The notes: a model not told the origin generated them from the letters alone. 64,000 bases of DNA from JAUIJL01 sp965366625 (GCA_965366625.1 CBDUGP010000027.1:21678-85677), one strand, 5' to 3'; positions 15,552 to 25,117 are shown, counted from the stretch's first letter. Numbers and translations are program-made.

Positions 15552-17102
15552 ACCCTCGCCGATTTTGCTCTCAACCGTCAGATCCAAATCCAGCAGTCGG
15601 CATAGGGAGCGGGTAATCGAAAGACCTAAGCCGGTGCCCATGTACTGGCGCGAGGTGCCCGAATCCACCTGTTGAAAAGCCTCGAAAATCGAGTCGAGCT
15701 GGTCGGCGGGAATCCCGATTCCCGTATCGCGCACCGCGATGGACTTCGGGCTGCCGTCGGCGTGTTGAAATAAGATCAGAGTGACCTTGCCTTCGTGAGT
15801 GAATTTCAATGCGTTGGCGGTGAGGTTGACCAGGATCTGGCGCAAGCGAGCCGGATCGCTTTCGATTTCTGCGCTGCGATAACCGGCGGCTGCCGCAGGG
15901 TCGCCGCCGTCGTCGGTGGTTGTGACCTCGTCGGTGTCGGCCTCCGTGGCCAGGCCGACACCCAGCTTAATGCCTAATCGCACCCCGGAACGGGCCTGGG
16001 TTGCCATTTGGACGGCGACCTCTTGGATCAAAACCCGCAGGTCTACCTTTTCTCGAACGATTTCCATGTGACCCGCTTCAATCTTTGAAAGGTCGAGGAT
16101 CTCATTGATCAAAATCAATAAGTGTTTTCCGTTGTCTGAGATTCGCCCGAGAAATTTGAGATCTTGCGCCGAAAGGTTTCCGCTCCTATTCTTTTCCAAC
16201 AGGTTGGCAAAACCGATGATGGAATTCAGCGGCGTTCTGAGTTCGTGGCTCATGCTGGCCAAAAAATGACTCTTCGCACGGTTGGCGGCTTCCGCGAGTT
16301 CTTTGGCGTGCCGTAGCTCCTCTTGGGTGCGAACCAAGCCGGTGATGTCGGTGGCGACCACCGCAGCGCCCACCTGGCGAGATTCAGCCCGCCAAGGGGT
16401 ACACCGGGCTTGAAACATGACCTTGCCGGAGCCGGTGGCGAAGCTGGTGGTGACCTTTTGCCCTTTCAATGCCTTGGAAAGGGGCTCGGCGATCATCGGC
16501 AAGAGGTGCGCAAGCGGATCGCCCAACGCGTTTTCGGGAATGCCGAGGGTTTCCAGGGCCCTTCCTGACGCGACCGAAATATTGCCTTGCATGCCGGTAG
16601 CAATGAGAGCGATCGGAGCGTTCGAGACCACGGTTTCTACCAGGTTTTCGGTCTGCCGGGTTTGACGCCGGTGGATTTGCAGCTCGGCTTCGGTTTGCAG
16701 CTTGTTGAGCGCCAGCTCCCGTGACCCCTTGCGCAATCTTTCCTCTAGGTCTTCGTTCTCAAAACGCAGGGTCTCGGCTTGTCGCCTCCTCTCGGCGACG
16801 TAGGGCAGCCAGCGGAAAAGACCGATCGCCAGCAATAGGAATCCACCAAAGAATCCGACCATTTTTTCGGCCACGGACTGCATTGGGGTCTGGCCGAGAA
16901 AAACGAAACCATTGAGGGCTGGAAAGTGGTCCGAGATATCGATCAATGAGCCGAAAAAAAGCAAACCCGAGCCGATCAACACGGGCCACCAACCACGGTC
17001 CTCGGCCAGCCGATCACGTTTGCCGGCTCTCCACAGCAACAGCATGACCGAGCCGGTCAGGACGGCAACGAGGATTTCAAGAAAAAGACTGCCGGGAAGC
17101 AT
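15528..17102 (-). CDS. Membrane sensor histidine kinase with PAS domain
   Basis: Sensor kinase of 524 aa. Three hydrophobic helices near the N-terminus (about 7-25, 40-56, 82-100) are followed by a coiled coil, a PAS-like region (about 155-260), the dimerisation/phospho-acceptor helix SMSHELRTPLN and an HATPase domain with N box (LTANALKFTHEG), DTGIGIPADQ and GTGLGLSI. It lacks its own receiver. A receiver-only gene lies 21 bp upstream on the same strand and is the probable partner. A glycine/alanine/aspartate-rich loop (about 395-415, TTDDGGDPAAAAG) interrupts the region between the two catalytic domains. Signal unknown. Confidence 0.88.
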   Translation of the reverse strand: MLPGSLFLEILVAVLTGSVMLLLWRAGKRDRLAEDRGWWPVLIGSGLLFFGSLIDISDHFPALNGFVFLGQTPMQSVAEKMVGFFGGFLLLAIGLFRWLPYVAERRRQAETLRFENEDLEERLRKGSRELALNKLQTEAELQIHRRQTRQTENLVETVVSNAPIALIATGMQGNISVASGRALETLGIPENALGDPLAHLLPMIAEPLSKALKGQKVTTSFATGSGKVMFQARCTPWRAESRQVGAAVVATDITGLVRTQEELRHAKELAEAANRAKSHFLASMSHELRTPLNSIIGFANLLEKNRSGNLSAQDLKFLGRISDNGKHLLILINEILDLSKIEAGHMEIVREKVDLRVLIQEVAVQMATQARSGVRLGIKLGVGLATEADTDEVTTTDDGGDPAAAAGYRSAEIESDPARLRQILVNLTANALKFTHEGKVTLILFQHADGSPKSIAVRDTGIGIPADQLDSIFEAFQQVDSGTSRQYMGTGLGLSITRSLCRLLDLDLTVESKIGEGSTFTVSF

Positions 17103-17123
17103 AGTTCTAGGAACCGGACGAGA

Positions 17124-17510
17124 TTACGAAGGCCGCGCGCCGTTCTTTTTGTCGATCAAGTCTTGGATCGTGGTGACCAAAAGAACATCGTCGAGAATGG
17201 GCTTGCTGATGTAGTCGTCAAATCCTTGGGTGAGGAATCGCTCTCGGTCCCCGGTCATGGCGTGGGCGGTCAAAGCAATGGCAGGCAAGTGGGTGAGGTC
17301 CGGGTCCGATCGCATTCTTTTCAGCACCTCGATGCCGTCCATGCCCGGTAGGGAAATATCTAAGAGCACCAGCTCGGCGCCGCTGCCGGCCAGCCCCTTG
17401 AGGGCGTCCGGACCGGACTCGTATTGCACGATTCTGAAACTTTCCTCGAGCATCGCCTCCAACAAGAGCCGGTTGTCGGGATTGTCTTCAATAACCGCGA
17501 TACATTTCAT
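17124..17510 (-). CDS. Stand-alone response regulator receiver
   Basis: CheY-like single-domain receiver (128 aa). The acidic pair is in VIEDNPDN (Glu8, Asp9), the phospho-acceptor is Asp51 in LVLLDISLPG, Thr81 is in ALTAHA and Lys103 in YISKP, so all active residues are present. It has no output domain. First gene of a two-gene unit with the histidine kinase, 21 bp upstream of it. It likely carries phosphate to one of the nearby Hpt proteins or acts by protein contact, which is inference. Confidence 0.88.
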   Translation of the reverse strand: MKCIAVIEDNPDNRLLLEAMLEESFRIVQYESGPDALKGLAGSGAELVLLDISLPGMDGIEVLKRMRSDPDLTHLPAIALTAHAMTGDRERFLTQGFDDYISKPILDDVLLVTTIQDLIDKKNGARPS

Positions 17511-17653
17511 TCGAGCGTATCTCCATGAGCTCCGGATGCTGGTCCGAGGGGTCTTTCGGTGCTAGGTGAACGGTTCGGGAAACGGGTCTCAGCGATGGTC
17601 GAGCCATGCTAGCACGGGGTCGTGTGGCGGTGATTCTTAACCGGGTACCGGTC

Positions 17654-17677
17654 GAAAGGTCAAGTGAAAGGTCAAGT
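17654..17677. repeat. 12-bp tandem repeat
   Basis: GAAAGGTCAAGT repeated exactly twice in the divergent intergenic region between the receiver gene and the Hpt gene. Confidence 0.85.
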
Positions 17678-17750
17678 ACGATATCCTCTGGGTGTCCCGC
17701 CATCGTCGGGACGACTGCTGGGCATTCTATGGCTCTCCCTCGCTTAACGA

Positions 17751-17820
17751 GAGGATGCGTCGAGAGAGGATGCATCGAGAGAGGATGCATCGAGAGAGGA
17801 TGCATCGAGAGAGGATGCGT
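17751..17820. repeat. 15-bp tandem repeat, about 4.7 copies, non-coding
   Basis: Unit GAGGATGCATCGAGA, starting at 17751, 17766, 17781, 17796 and 17811 (last one partial). The first and last units have GCGT for GCAT. It lies in the 338-bp gap 17511-17848, ending about 20 bp before the Shine-Dalgarno of the Hpt gene, so it would sit in the 5' leader. Units contain ATGCAT palindromes. Apart from this and the 12-bp repeat nothing else is seen in the gap. Confidence 0.9.
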
Positions 17821-17848
17821 TGGCGGAACTGAACGATTGGAGGTTGAG

Positions 17849-18229
17849 ATGGCTGTGGAAGACCCGACGGCTGTGGAGCTGCTCGATGAGTCGATTCTTC
17901 AGACACTTTCCATGCTCGGAGAGCGGAGAGGCAAAGACTTGTTGGGGCAGCTGTTTGGGCTGTTCTTGGAACAAGGCCCCAAGGGTTTTACCTCCCTACG
18001 ACAAGCCTTGGCCAGCGGTGATGCCGTCCAGGTCAAGAGCACAGCCCACAGCTTAAAGGGCAGCTATCGCTCCCTGGGCACCCCTCGGTTGGCGGAGTTC
18101 AGCCGACGGTTGGAGGAAATGGGTAGTAGCGGCGAGCTCGAAGGCGGGGAATCTGTGGTCGCAGAACTCGAATCCTGCTTCGCTCAAACGAGCGAAGCCT
18201 TGAGGTCTTTTTTGAGTTCCCGCGGATAG
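17849..18229 (+). CDS. Stand-alone Hpt phosphotransfer protein
   Basis: Histidine phosphotransfer protein (126 aa), an all-helical carrier that passes phosphate between receivers. The phospho-acceptor is His67 in STAHSLKGSYRSLG, the standard Hpt motif. The ATG at 17849 has GGAGG (17839-17843) five bases upstream; the frame continues to 17606 but that part is translated tandem repeat and is rejected. It sits between a receiver/kinase pair and a hybrid kinase, so it could connect them. A 15-bp repeat begins over its last codon. Confidence 0.85.
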   Translation: MAVEDPTAVELLDESILQTLSMLGERRGKDLLGQLFGLFLEQGPKGFTSLRQALASGDAVQVKSTAHSLKGSYRSLGTPRLAEFSRRLEEMGSSGELEGGESVVAELESCFAQTSEALRSFLSSRG

Positions 18230-18269
18230 TCGTCCTGCGATAGTCGTCCTGCGATAGCCGTCCTGCGAC
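18225..18269. repeat. 15-bp tandem repeat, three copies
   Basis: GATAGTCGTCCTGCG at 18225-18239 and 18240-18254, then GATAGCCGTCCTGCG at 18255-18269. The first copy supplies the TAG stop codon of the Hpt gene; the others are intergenic. Confidence 0.9.
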
Positions 18270-18316
18270 CCAGTCGGATCGTGAATTTCGATGGCCCCAT
18301 TCAAAAAAGTTGAAAC

Positions 18317-20734
18317 ATGCCTAGCCACCTCACCCAACGATTGCATTTCAAAGCGACCCTAAGTGTGATGTTGGTGGTGCTGGTGGCGATTTTGATCGCT
18401 GTGCTGCCGATCTATTTCAGAATTGGTAGCGACCTGTCTACCGACCGGCAGCGGGTGGTAGAGAATCTGGCCGCACGAGTTGCCGAGCATGCGGCGGTCG
18501 GCGGCGAGCTGCGCGGTGCGGACCAGCTCGAGCATTGGATTACCCGCGTAGCCCACGACCGAGAAGTCCGTTGTCTGGTTGTTGAGGACCGTGAAGGGAA
18601 CGCCCTGGCGTCGTTCATCCGCGACCCCAAAGCTCTTGAGAGCTGGCAGTCGGGAGATCACGAGAGTCTCTTCGTCGGCGAGCAAATGATTCGCGACGGG
18701 GCTGATCGAGTCCTGGGTCGGGCCGTGGCAGTGATGGGCCGGGATGTGGTTTTGCACACCCGATTCGGGCTGTTGGGGGCGATCGCATTGTCGTCGATCA
18801 TCGCCATGGTGGTCAGCGCTTTCTTGGTCGCGCCGGTGGTCGGTGGGCACAGCCGACGTTTAGAACGATTGGTGGAGGCGACGGAGAAGATCACCCTCGG
18901 AGACTTTTCGGAGCCGGTGTCCACCGGAGCTTTGGCGGATTCAGGAACCGACGAGATCGGCTTGTTGGCTGCGGCGTACGAGAATATGCGCCTGAAGGTC
19001 AAAGAAAGGGATCTCGAACGTAGCCGTTTTACCGCCGATCTCCAGAAGCTGGTGGAAGAAAGAACCCGGGATTTGGCCCGTGCCAAAGAGGTTGCGGAGG
19101 AGGCGAGCCGGGCAAAGAGCCTTTTCTTGGCCAATATGAGCCACGAAATCCGGACCCCCATGAACGGCATTGTGGGAGTGACCGATCTCCTGCTCAAGAC
19201 CGAGGTCAGCACCCGCCAGCGGGATTATCTGATGACCATTAGCTCGTCGGCTTCTTCCTTGTCACGGATCATCGATGACATCTTGGACTTTTCCCGCATC
19301 GAAGCCGGCAAGCTCGCGCTCGAAGATCTGGATTTCAACATCGCGCGCCTGGTGGACGAGGTGGTCGAGCTGTTGGGTCCCCAGGCGGCATCGAAGCAAA
19401 TCGACGTCACGGTCGCGCTGCCGGAGGACATGCCGCCCCGATTGACCGCCGACGCTTCTCGGGTGCGCCAGATTCTGGTGAATTTGGTTTCCAACGCGGT
19501 CAAATTTACCAGCGAGGGAGGTGTCGTCGTGCAGGTGGTGGTTCACCATGACGACCGGCAGGGCACGTTGCAGATGCGGGTCAAAGACTCGGGCATCGGC
19601 GTTCCCGAAGAGCACCTCCAAAATCTCTTCGAAGCTTTTACCCAAGCGGATAACTCGACCACCCGGCATTTCGGTGGCACGGGCCTGGGCCTGGCGATCA
19701 GCAAGCGGCTGGTGGAACTCATGGGAGGTCGAATCGGAGTCGAAAGCGAGGAAGGCAAAGGCTCGACGTTCTGGTTCGAGATTCCGGTCCGGGTGTCGTT
19801 TGAGCCTTGGTTCGGAGAATCCTCGATCATCGAGCTGCCGGCGAATTTCGTCGAAGAGATTAAGGAGGAGGCCCGGGCCGCAGAAACCAAAGGCTACGTC
19901 CTCGTCGCCGAGGACAACCCCGTCAACCGGACCGTTGCCTTGGGGCAGCTCGAGGAGCTGGGATTCAAGGCCAAAGCGGTCGAAAACGGCGAGGAAGCCT
20001 TGAAGGCGATGGAAGAACAGGCTTTCGACATCATCTTGATGGATTGCCAAATGCCGCGCTTGGATGGTTATGAAACAGCACGGCAAATCCGAAAGCGAGA
20101 AGCAGAGCAAGGGGAGAGTTCCCCGATTCGAATCATCGCCGTGACCGCCCATGCCATGAAGGGGGATCGGGAGCGTTGCCTCGAAGCCGGCATGGATGAT
20201 TACTTGGCCAAGCCGTTCCGCAGCAGTGACCTGGCAAAGATGCTTCGGCGGTGGTCCGCATTCGGTAGCCGCCAAGAGACCCTGGCCGAGAAGCCCTTGG
20301 TCGAAAAGTCGTTGAACGATGATAGGACGGGACCTTTTGAGGCCTATGACGCCTCCGCGGCATCCGAGGAGCGACCGCCATTGCTCGATGACGTCATCTT
20401 GGAGTCATTGCGCGAACTCGGCCGCAAGACCCGTCAGGATATGTTGTCGAGGGTGGTATTGACCTATTTGCGAACCTCCGGAGAGGTGTTGGAAAAGCTG
20501 TGCCGGTCTTTTGAGACCGGCGCTCTGGAATCTGCCCTCGAGGCGGCACATTCGCTCAAAGGCAGCGCGGGCAGCGTGGGTGCCTTGCGGGTCTCGAAGC
20601 TCAGCGCGGCGATTGAGCGAAAGTTGCGTACCGAGGACGAGCAGGTAAGTCCAAAGGAGATCGAGGATCTTTTCGCGGCCCAAACCGAAACAGAGGACGC
20701 GCTGAGGCAAGAAGCCCGTTTAGGGGCAGAGTGA
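18317..20734 (+). CDS. Hybrid sensor kinase: HAMP-HisKA-HATPase-REC-Hpt
   Basis: Tripartite phosphorelay kinase of 805 aa. Two membrane helices (about 14-34 and 152-175) enclose a small extracytoplasmic sensor. A HAMP domain and coiled coil lead to HisKA with His276 in NMSHEIRTPMNG, then an HATPase with DSGIGVPEEH and GTGLGLAIS. The receiver has Asp576 (LMDCQMP), and the C-terminal Hpt has His745 (AAHSLKGSAGS). All phospho-sites of a His-Asp-His relay are therefore present. A diverged 15-bp repeat (20282-20311) lies in the linker before the Hpt. No DNA-binding domain; the final acceptor must be another receiver, and the next gene has one fused to a kinase. Confidence 0.92.
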   Translation: MPSHLTQRLHFKATLSVMLVVLVAILIAVLPIYFRIGSDLSTDRQRVVENLAARVAEHAAVGGELRGADQLEHWITRVAHDREVRCLVVEDREGNALASFIRDPKALESWQSGDHESLFVGEQMIRDGADRVLGRAVAVMGRDVVLHTRFGLLGAIALSSIIAMVVSAFLVAPVVGGHSRRLERLVEATEKITLGDFSEPVSTGALADSGTDEIGLLAAAYENMRLKVKERDLERSRFTADLQKLVEERTRDLARAKEVAEEASRAKSLFLANMSHEIRTPMNGIVGVTDLLLKTEVSTRQRDYLMTISSSASSLSRIIDDILDFSRIEAGKLALEDLDFNIARLVDEVVELLGPQAASKQIDVTVALPEDMPPRLTADASRVRQILVNLVSNAVKFTSEGGVVVQVVVHHDDRQGTLQMRVKDSGIGVPEEHLQNLFEAFTQADNSTTRHFGGTGLGLAISKRLVELMGGRIGVESEEGKGSTFWFEIPVRVSFEPWFGESSIIELPANFVEEIKEEARAAETKGYVLVAEDNPVNRTVALGQLEELGFKAKAVENGEEALKAMEEQAFDIILMDCQMPRLDGYETARQIRKREAEQGESSPIRIIAVTAHAMKGDRERCLEAGMDDYLAKPFRSSDLAKMLRRWSAFGSRQETLAEKPLVEKSLNDDRTGPFEAYDASAASEERPPLLDDVILESLRELGRKTRQDMLSRVVLTYLRTSGEVLEKLCRSFETGALESALEAAHSLKGSAGSVGALRVSKLSAAIERKLRTEDEQVSPKEIEDLFAAQTETEDALRQEARLGAE

Positions 20735-20916
20735 TGGCGCCGTGACCCACCGCGTGATCCCCCGCGGGACCCAGCGCGTGACAAAAAACCGGAGTTCGCG
20801 AGATGGAAGCTAAACCTGCAGCCCCGCGATAGGATAGAAAGTCGGATGACGAGACGTTTGGATGATCGTATTTCAATAGCTCTAGCAAAAATGGCAGCAG
20901 CCATAGTGGGATTTCA

Positions 20917-22311
20917 GTGGTAGACGAGACTTTTACCATCCTCTTGGTGGACGACAACGAAGTGCGGCAAATCATTTGGCACCCGTTGCTCGAGCATGAG
21001 GGTTATCGAGTTTTGGCGGCGGTCGATGGCGAGGAAGCTCTCCAGATCATGTCCCGAGAACTGGTAGATCTAATTCTGTTGGACGTCAAAATGCCGGGCA
21101 AGAGCGGATTCGAGGTGCTCGAAATACTCCGTGAGCAAAGATCGGCCGAAGAGCTGCCGGTCATGATGATGACCGGTCTGGATCAAGACGAAGACATCAT
21201 CAAAGGTTTTCATCTCGGCGCCAACGACTATGTAGCTCCTGAAGCCGTCGGCCAAGATGTGGTGTTGGCACGCATTCGGGCACAGCTCAGGAATCGGATA
21301 CCGGCTCGCTCCGCGAAGCGAGTCCAAGAAGAAAGTGAATCCGACATCCCCGGCCCCGGGACCCTCTTGGATGGTAAGTACCGTCTCGACACCCTGATCG
21401 GTCGAGGCAGCTTCGGCGCCGTTTATCGGGGCACCCATCTCCAATTACAACGGCCAGTGGCGATCAAGCTCTTGCGGACCAATTTCGGTAGCGACGAGGT
21501 CGCGTTGGCACGTTTCCAACAGGAAGGCATTTCACTTTCCCGTTTGGAGCATCCGAACGCCGTTTCCGCGCTCGACTTCAACGTCACACCGAAAGATGTC
21601 GCTTATATGGTGATGGAGCTGTTGCAGGGCCTCAGCCTCGACCAGTTGCTCAAACGTCGAGGTCCCATGAGCCCTCGACGGGCGATTGGAATCGCTGTTC
21701 CGGTCTGCGACGTTTTGGCGGAAGCTCATTCTTTGGGCATCATCCACCGAGATATCAAACCTCAGAATATTTTCCTGCACAACGATCGACGGGGTGAGGT
21801 GGTCAAAGTGCTAGATTTCGGTATCGCCAAGTTGGTGGGAGATGCCGACCTCCAGCAGCAGTTGACGATCGAGGGAAATAGCGTCGGGACCCCGGCTTAT
21901 ATGGCCCCGGAACGGTTCACCAACGAGCCCTATGACGGCCGGACAGACGTCTACAGCCTGGCGGTCAGCCTCTACGAGATGCTGGTCGGAAGGACTCCCT
22001 TCGCGGGCGCGGATGGTAATTTCTTCAAGTTGATTCGAATGCATGTGGTGGAAAGACCTAAGGCCCTTTTGGCCCTGAGGCCGAATCTTTTGATGCGATT
22101 GAATGACGTCGTGATGCAGGCGCTGGCTAAAAAGTGTCCGGACAGGCCGACCGCCGCCGAAATGGCAGAGGTGCTTCGGGAGTGTTTGACCGAGTTGCCG
22201 GCTGACGTGTCGGGCGCCGAGGACGAGGATCCAGCAGTCAAGAGTGACTTTCAGGCGGATTCCGAACTCCCATCAGACCCCACTGTCGAGTGGCGAGACG
22301 AGCCTTCCTAG
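20917..22311 (+). CDS. Receiver-Ser/Thr protein kinase fusion
   Basis: A receiver domain (about 5-125) joined to a Hanks-type Ser/Thr kinase (about 150-425). The kinase is complete: GRGSFGAVYRG, VAIK, HRDIKPQN with catalytic Asp279, DFG in VLDFGIAKL, and PAYMAPE. The receiver keeps the acidic pair and Asp56 (LILLDVKMPG), but the conserved Lys-Pro near the end is Ala107-Pro108 (NDYVAPEAV), so its switch may be altered. It starts with GTG at 20917. It links two-component input to Ser/Thr phosphorylation and lies between two hybrid kinases. The C-terminal acidic tail (about 430-464) has no recognised fold and there is no membrane segment. Confidence 0.9.
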   Translation: MVDETFTILLVDDNEVRQIIWHPLLEHEGYRVLAAVDGEEALQIMSRELVDLILLDVKMPGKSGFEVLEILREQRSAEELPVMMMTGLDQDEDIIKGFHLGANDYVAPEAVGQDVVLARIRAQLRNRIPARSAKRVQEESESDIPGPGTLLDGKYRLDTLIGRGSFGAVYRGTHLQLQRPVAIKLLRTNFGSDEVALARFQQEGISLSRLEHPNAVSALDFNVTPKDVAYMVMELLQGLSLDQLLKRRGPMSPRRAIGIAVPVCDVLAEAHSLGIIHRDIKPQNIFLHNDRRGEVVKVLDFGIAKLVGDADLQQQLTIEGNSVGTPAYMAPERFTNEPYDGRTDVYSLAVSLYEMLVGRTPFAGADGNFFKLIRMHVVERPKALLALRPNLLMRLNDVVMQALAKKCPDRPTAAEMAEVLRECLTELPADVSGAEDEDPAVKSDFQADSELPSDPTVEWRDEPS

Positions 22312-22395
22312 GAAGCTCATGGTCGGCCGAGGCAAAACAAGAACCATGGTCGGTGAGCCGATCCAACTCGGCGCTGAGACCGATCGGGGAGCGGA

Positions 22396-24864
22396 TTGTT
22401 GAGCAGCAGTGAGTTTTCCACTCATTGGTATTATCAGGAACTCTTCGACGCAGCTCCCGTGATGTACGTGATCACCGCCATGGGGCCGGGTAGAGCCCCG
22501 CGAATCGTCGATTGTAATAAGAGATTTCTCGAGGTTCTGGGCTACGAGCGGCGCGAGGTGATCTACCGACTATTGCACGAACTCTACACCCCCGCCTCTC
22601 AGCAGGACCTTAAAGCCTCCGCGGAAAAGGCGTTGGAAGGCAAGCTCTTGGAAGAAGAGCGCGAGCTGGTGCGTCGAGACGGGCGAGTCGTTGAAGTGCT
22701 GTTGCGAGCCCGACCCCAGCGAAATTTCGACGGCGTGGTGACCGGGACCCATGCCATGTTCGTGGACATCTCGGAGCGTAAACGTCTAGAGCGAGATTTG
22801 CGCAGAAGCGAGGAGCGGCTGCGCTCGGCCCTCGACGCTGCCAGCATCGCGATCTGGGATTGGGATCTTCGCACCAAGAAGCTCTGGGTTTCCTCGGACC
22901 TCGACCAATTGGTGGGTTTTTCATTCGTGGAAGGCATTACCGAGGCCCCGCATTATTTCGAGCGAGTGCACCCAGAGGACCGTGATCGGTTACAAGCCGA
23001 GATTCGAGCGTCGCTGCATGAAGGGCAGATGTATCGAAGCGAGCACCGTATTACGTCGCCGGAGGGACGCAACATTTGGTTGTTGGGAACCGGGCGAGCG
23101 ATCCAGGGGAAGAACGGCCGAGTTTCTCGGATGTCCGGATCGGTGACCAATATTTCGGCGCAAAAAGAATCAGAACTGGCGCTGAAATATCGTCTTGAGG
23201 TGGAAGAGCTGATGGTCTCCATCTCCTCCCAATTTATCCACCGATCCGAATCTCAGATCGAAGAACAAATTGCCGATATTTTCCCCCGCATCGGTGACCT
23301 CTTGGAATGTCGGCGGGTGCTGATGGTCCTCTTCGATCCCGACGACGGCCGTCCCGTGGTGCATCATCGCTGGCGTTCTGAGGAGGTGCCGCCGTTGGAG
23401 CCCGGGGTTGAGCTGATCTGCAATCTGCCGGCGGCTATCGAGAAGCTGCAGAGTCGACGGGTGGTGGAATGGGGTGGGTTGAGTGCCGTGCCGGATGGCG
23501 CGAGTGACGACCTGGCACAGCTGCGGAAGCTGTCCTTGGAGTCTCTGTTGGCGGTTCCCATGGTGGTCGGTGGGGAAGTCGCGGGTTTCATAGGTTTCGG
23601 CGGATCCGATCGAGGGGGCTCCTGGCCTGACGAGGTGGTCGCCCTTTCCCGATTCGTCGCCGAAGCCTTGGCTTCCGGATTGGAGCGACGGCGCAACAGC
23701 CAATTGGAGCGGGCAAAAGAGGCCGCCGAGCTGGCGAATGAGGCCAAGAGCCTTTTCTTGGCCAATATGAGCCACGAAATCCGTACCCCGATGAACGCCA
23801 TCATCGGTATCTCCGGCCTGCTCTTGGACGCCGATATCCCCGAAGATGAGCGCAAGAAAGTGGAAATTCTGCGCTCCTCAGGAGAGGGTTTATTGGTTTT
23901 GATCGACGATATCCTCGATTTCTCCAAGATCGAAGCGGGCAAAATGTCCCTCGATCACACCCCCTTTGATCTGACGGAGGTGGTCGACGCCGCGTTGATG
24001 CCGTTGATGCCGAAAGCCGGCGCCAAAGGCATAGAAATCCGCGCTGATGTGACCCGCCAATTTCCCACTCGGCTGTGTGGTGATCCCTCCCGGTTGCGGC
24101 AGGTGCTGATCAACCTGGCCTCCAACGCCGTGAAGTTCACCGATCAAGGTCATGTGACGGTCCGCGTGACCCAGGAATACTTCAATACCGATGGAGTAGG
24201 GCTGAGGTTCGAGGTTATCGACACCGGCATCGGCATCTCTGAGACTTCTAGGGAGCACCTATTCGATCCCTTTACTCAAGCCGATAACAGCACCAGTCGG
24301 CGCTTCGGCGGCACCGGTTTGGGGTTGGCTATCTGTTCGCGTTTGATCGAGCTGATGGGGGGGCGACTAGGCTTGGAAAGCGAGGTCGGAAAAGGCTCGA
24401 CGTTTTGGTTCGAGCTTGAGCTGGTACCCAGTCTCAAGGCTCGCAAGGCGCGAAAGGCTTCCAAGCCCCGGGCGGTCGTTAAGCCCGAAACTTGTCGCCT
24501 GCTCTTGGCAGAAGACAATGAAATCAACCAAATGGTGGTGATCAGCCAACTGGAATCCATGGGTTATCAGGTGCACGCGGTCAGCAACGGTTTGGAGGTA
24601 TTGGAAGCCTTGGATGGCGGCTCCTACGACGCCATTTTGATGGATTGCCAAATGCCTCAGCTCGACGGTTACGAAACTGCGATCAAGATTCGAGAGTTCG
24701 AACAGGGTGGCGAGGATGCCATTCCGATTATTGCGGTGACCGCCCACGCGATGAAGGGAGATCGCGAAAAGTGTCTCGCCGTGGGCATGAACGACTACAT
24801 CTCGAAACCCTTCAAACAAGAAGACTTGCATGAGATGTTGAGCCGCTGGCTAGCGCAGACCTGA
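22396..24864 (+). CDS. Hybrid sensor kinase: PAS-PAS-GAF-HisKA-HATPase-REC
   Basis: Cytoplasmic hybrid kinase of 822 aa with no membrane helix. Two PAS domains (about 10-125, ending ISERKRLERDLRRSE, and 135-255) are followed by a GAF-like domain (about 275-430), HisKA with His460 (NMSHEIRTPMNA), an HATPase (DTGIGISETS, GTGLGLAIC) and a receiver with Asp750 (LMDCQMP) and Lys in YISKPF. The start is a TTG at 22396 or 22399 behind GGGAG. The first PAS, with MYVITAMGPG, is likely to bind a ligand or cofactor not identifiable here. It is the last of the five plus-strand phosphorelay genes. Confidence 0.9.
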   Translation: MLSSSEFSTHWYYQELFDAAPVMYVITAMGPGRAPRIVDCNKRFLEVLGYERREVIYRLLHELYTPASQQDLKASAEKALEGKLLEEERELVRRDGRVVEVLLRARPQRNFDGVVTGTHAMFVDISERKRLERDLRRSEERLRSALDAASIAIWDWDLRTKKLWVSSDLDQLVGFSFVEGITEAPHYFERVHPEDRDRLQAEIRASLHEGQMYRSEHRITSPEGRNIWLLGTGRAIQGKNGRVSRMSGSVTNISAQKESELALKYRLEVEELMVSISSQFIHRSESQIEEQIADIFPRIGDLLECRRVLMVLFDPDDGRPVVHHRWRSEEVPPLEPGVELICNLPAAIEKLQSRRVVEWGGLSAVPDGASDDLAQLRKLSLESLLAVPMVVGGEVAGFIGFGGSDRGGSWPDEVVALSRFVAEALASGLERRRNSQLERAKEAAELANEAKSLFLANMSHEIRTPMNAIIGISGLLLDADIPEDERKKVEILRSSGEGLLVLIDDILDFSKIEAGKMSLDHTPFDLTEVVDAALMPLMPKAGAKGIEIRADVTRQFPTRLCGDPSRLRQVLINLASNAVKFTDQGHVTVRVTQEYFNTDGVGLRFEVIDTGIGISETSREHLFDPFTQADNSTSRRFGGTGLGLAICSRLIELMGGRLGLESEVGKGSTFWFELELVPSLKARKARKASKPRAVVKPETCRLLLAEDNEINQMVVISQLESMGYQVHAVSNGLEVLEALDGGSYDAILMDCQMPQLDGYETAIKIREFEQGGEDAIPIIAVTAHAMKGDREKCLAVGMNDYISKPFKQEDLHEMLSRWLAQT

Positions 24865-25073
24865 CCTTTAGTCCCACGCCATCGACGGCCCGGCCCGAGG
24901 GCCTGCTCATCGATCGAAATTCGTTCTAATGTTGGGTCATGGAAGATGCCTCGGGCATCGACTTGGCCGAGGTCGCTGGGCGGGAGCTGACCTCGAGCCG
25001 GCGGGCCGGTGGCCGCATCGACACCACTCCAAGAACGACATCGCGACGTCGGTCCGCCACATGCCTTGAGACG

Positions 25074-25103
25074 ACAGCCCTCGATGACTTCGGGGGCTGT
25101 TTG
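25074..25103 (+). terminator. Possible terminator between convergent genes
   Basis: ACAGCCC (25074-25080) pairs with GGGCTGT (25094-25100), followed by TTTGACGTTT. It would end the hybrid-kinase transcript. The rest of 24865-25117 shows nothing convincing. Confidence 0.4.
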
Positions 25104-25117
25104 ACGTTTGCAGGCCC

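Noticed and set aside
17751..17820. Regular repeat that could suggest a CRISPR array
   Set aside because: Units are 15 bp, directly adjacent with no spacers, and there are no cas genes. It is a simple tandem duplication.
19262..20275. Long minus-strand frame (337 codons)
   Set aside because: Antisense to the hybrid kinase at 18317-20734, which has complete HisKA, HATPase, REC and Hpt motifs.
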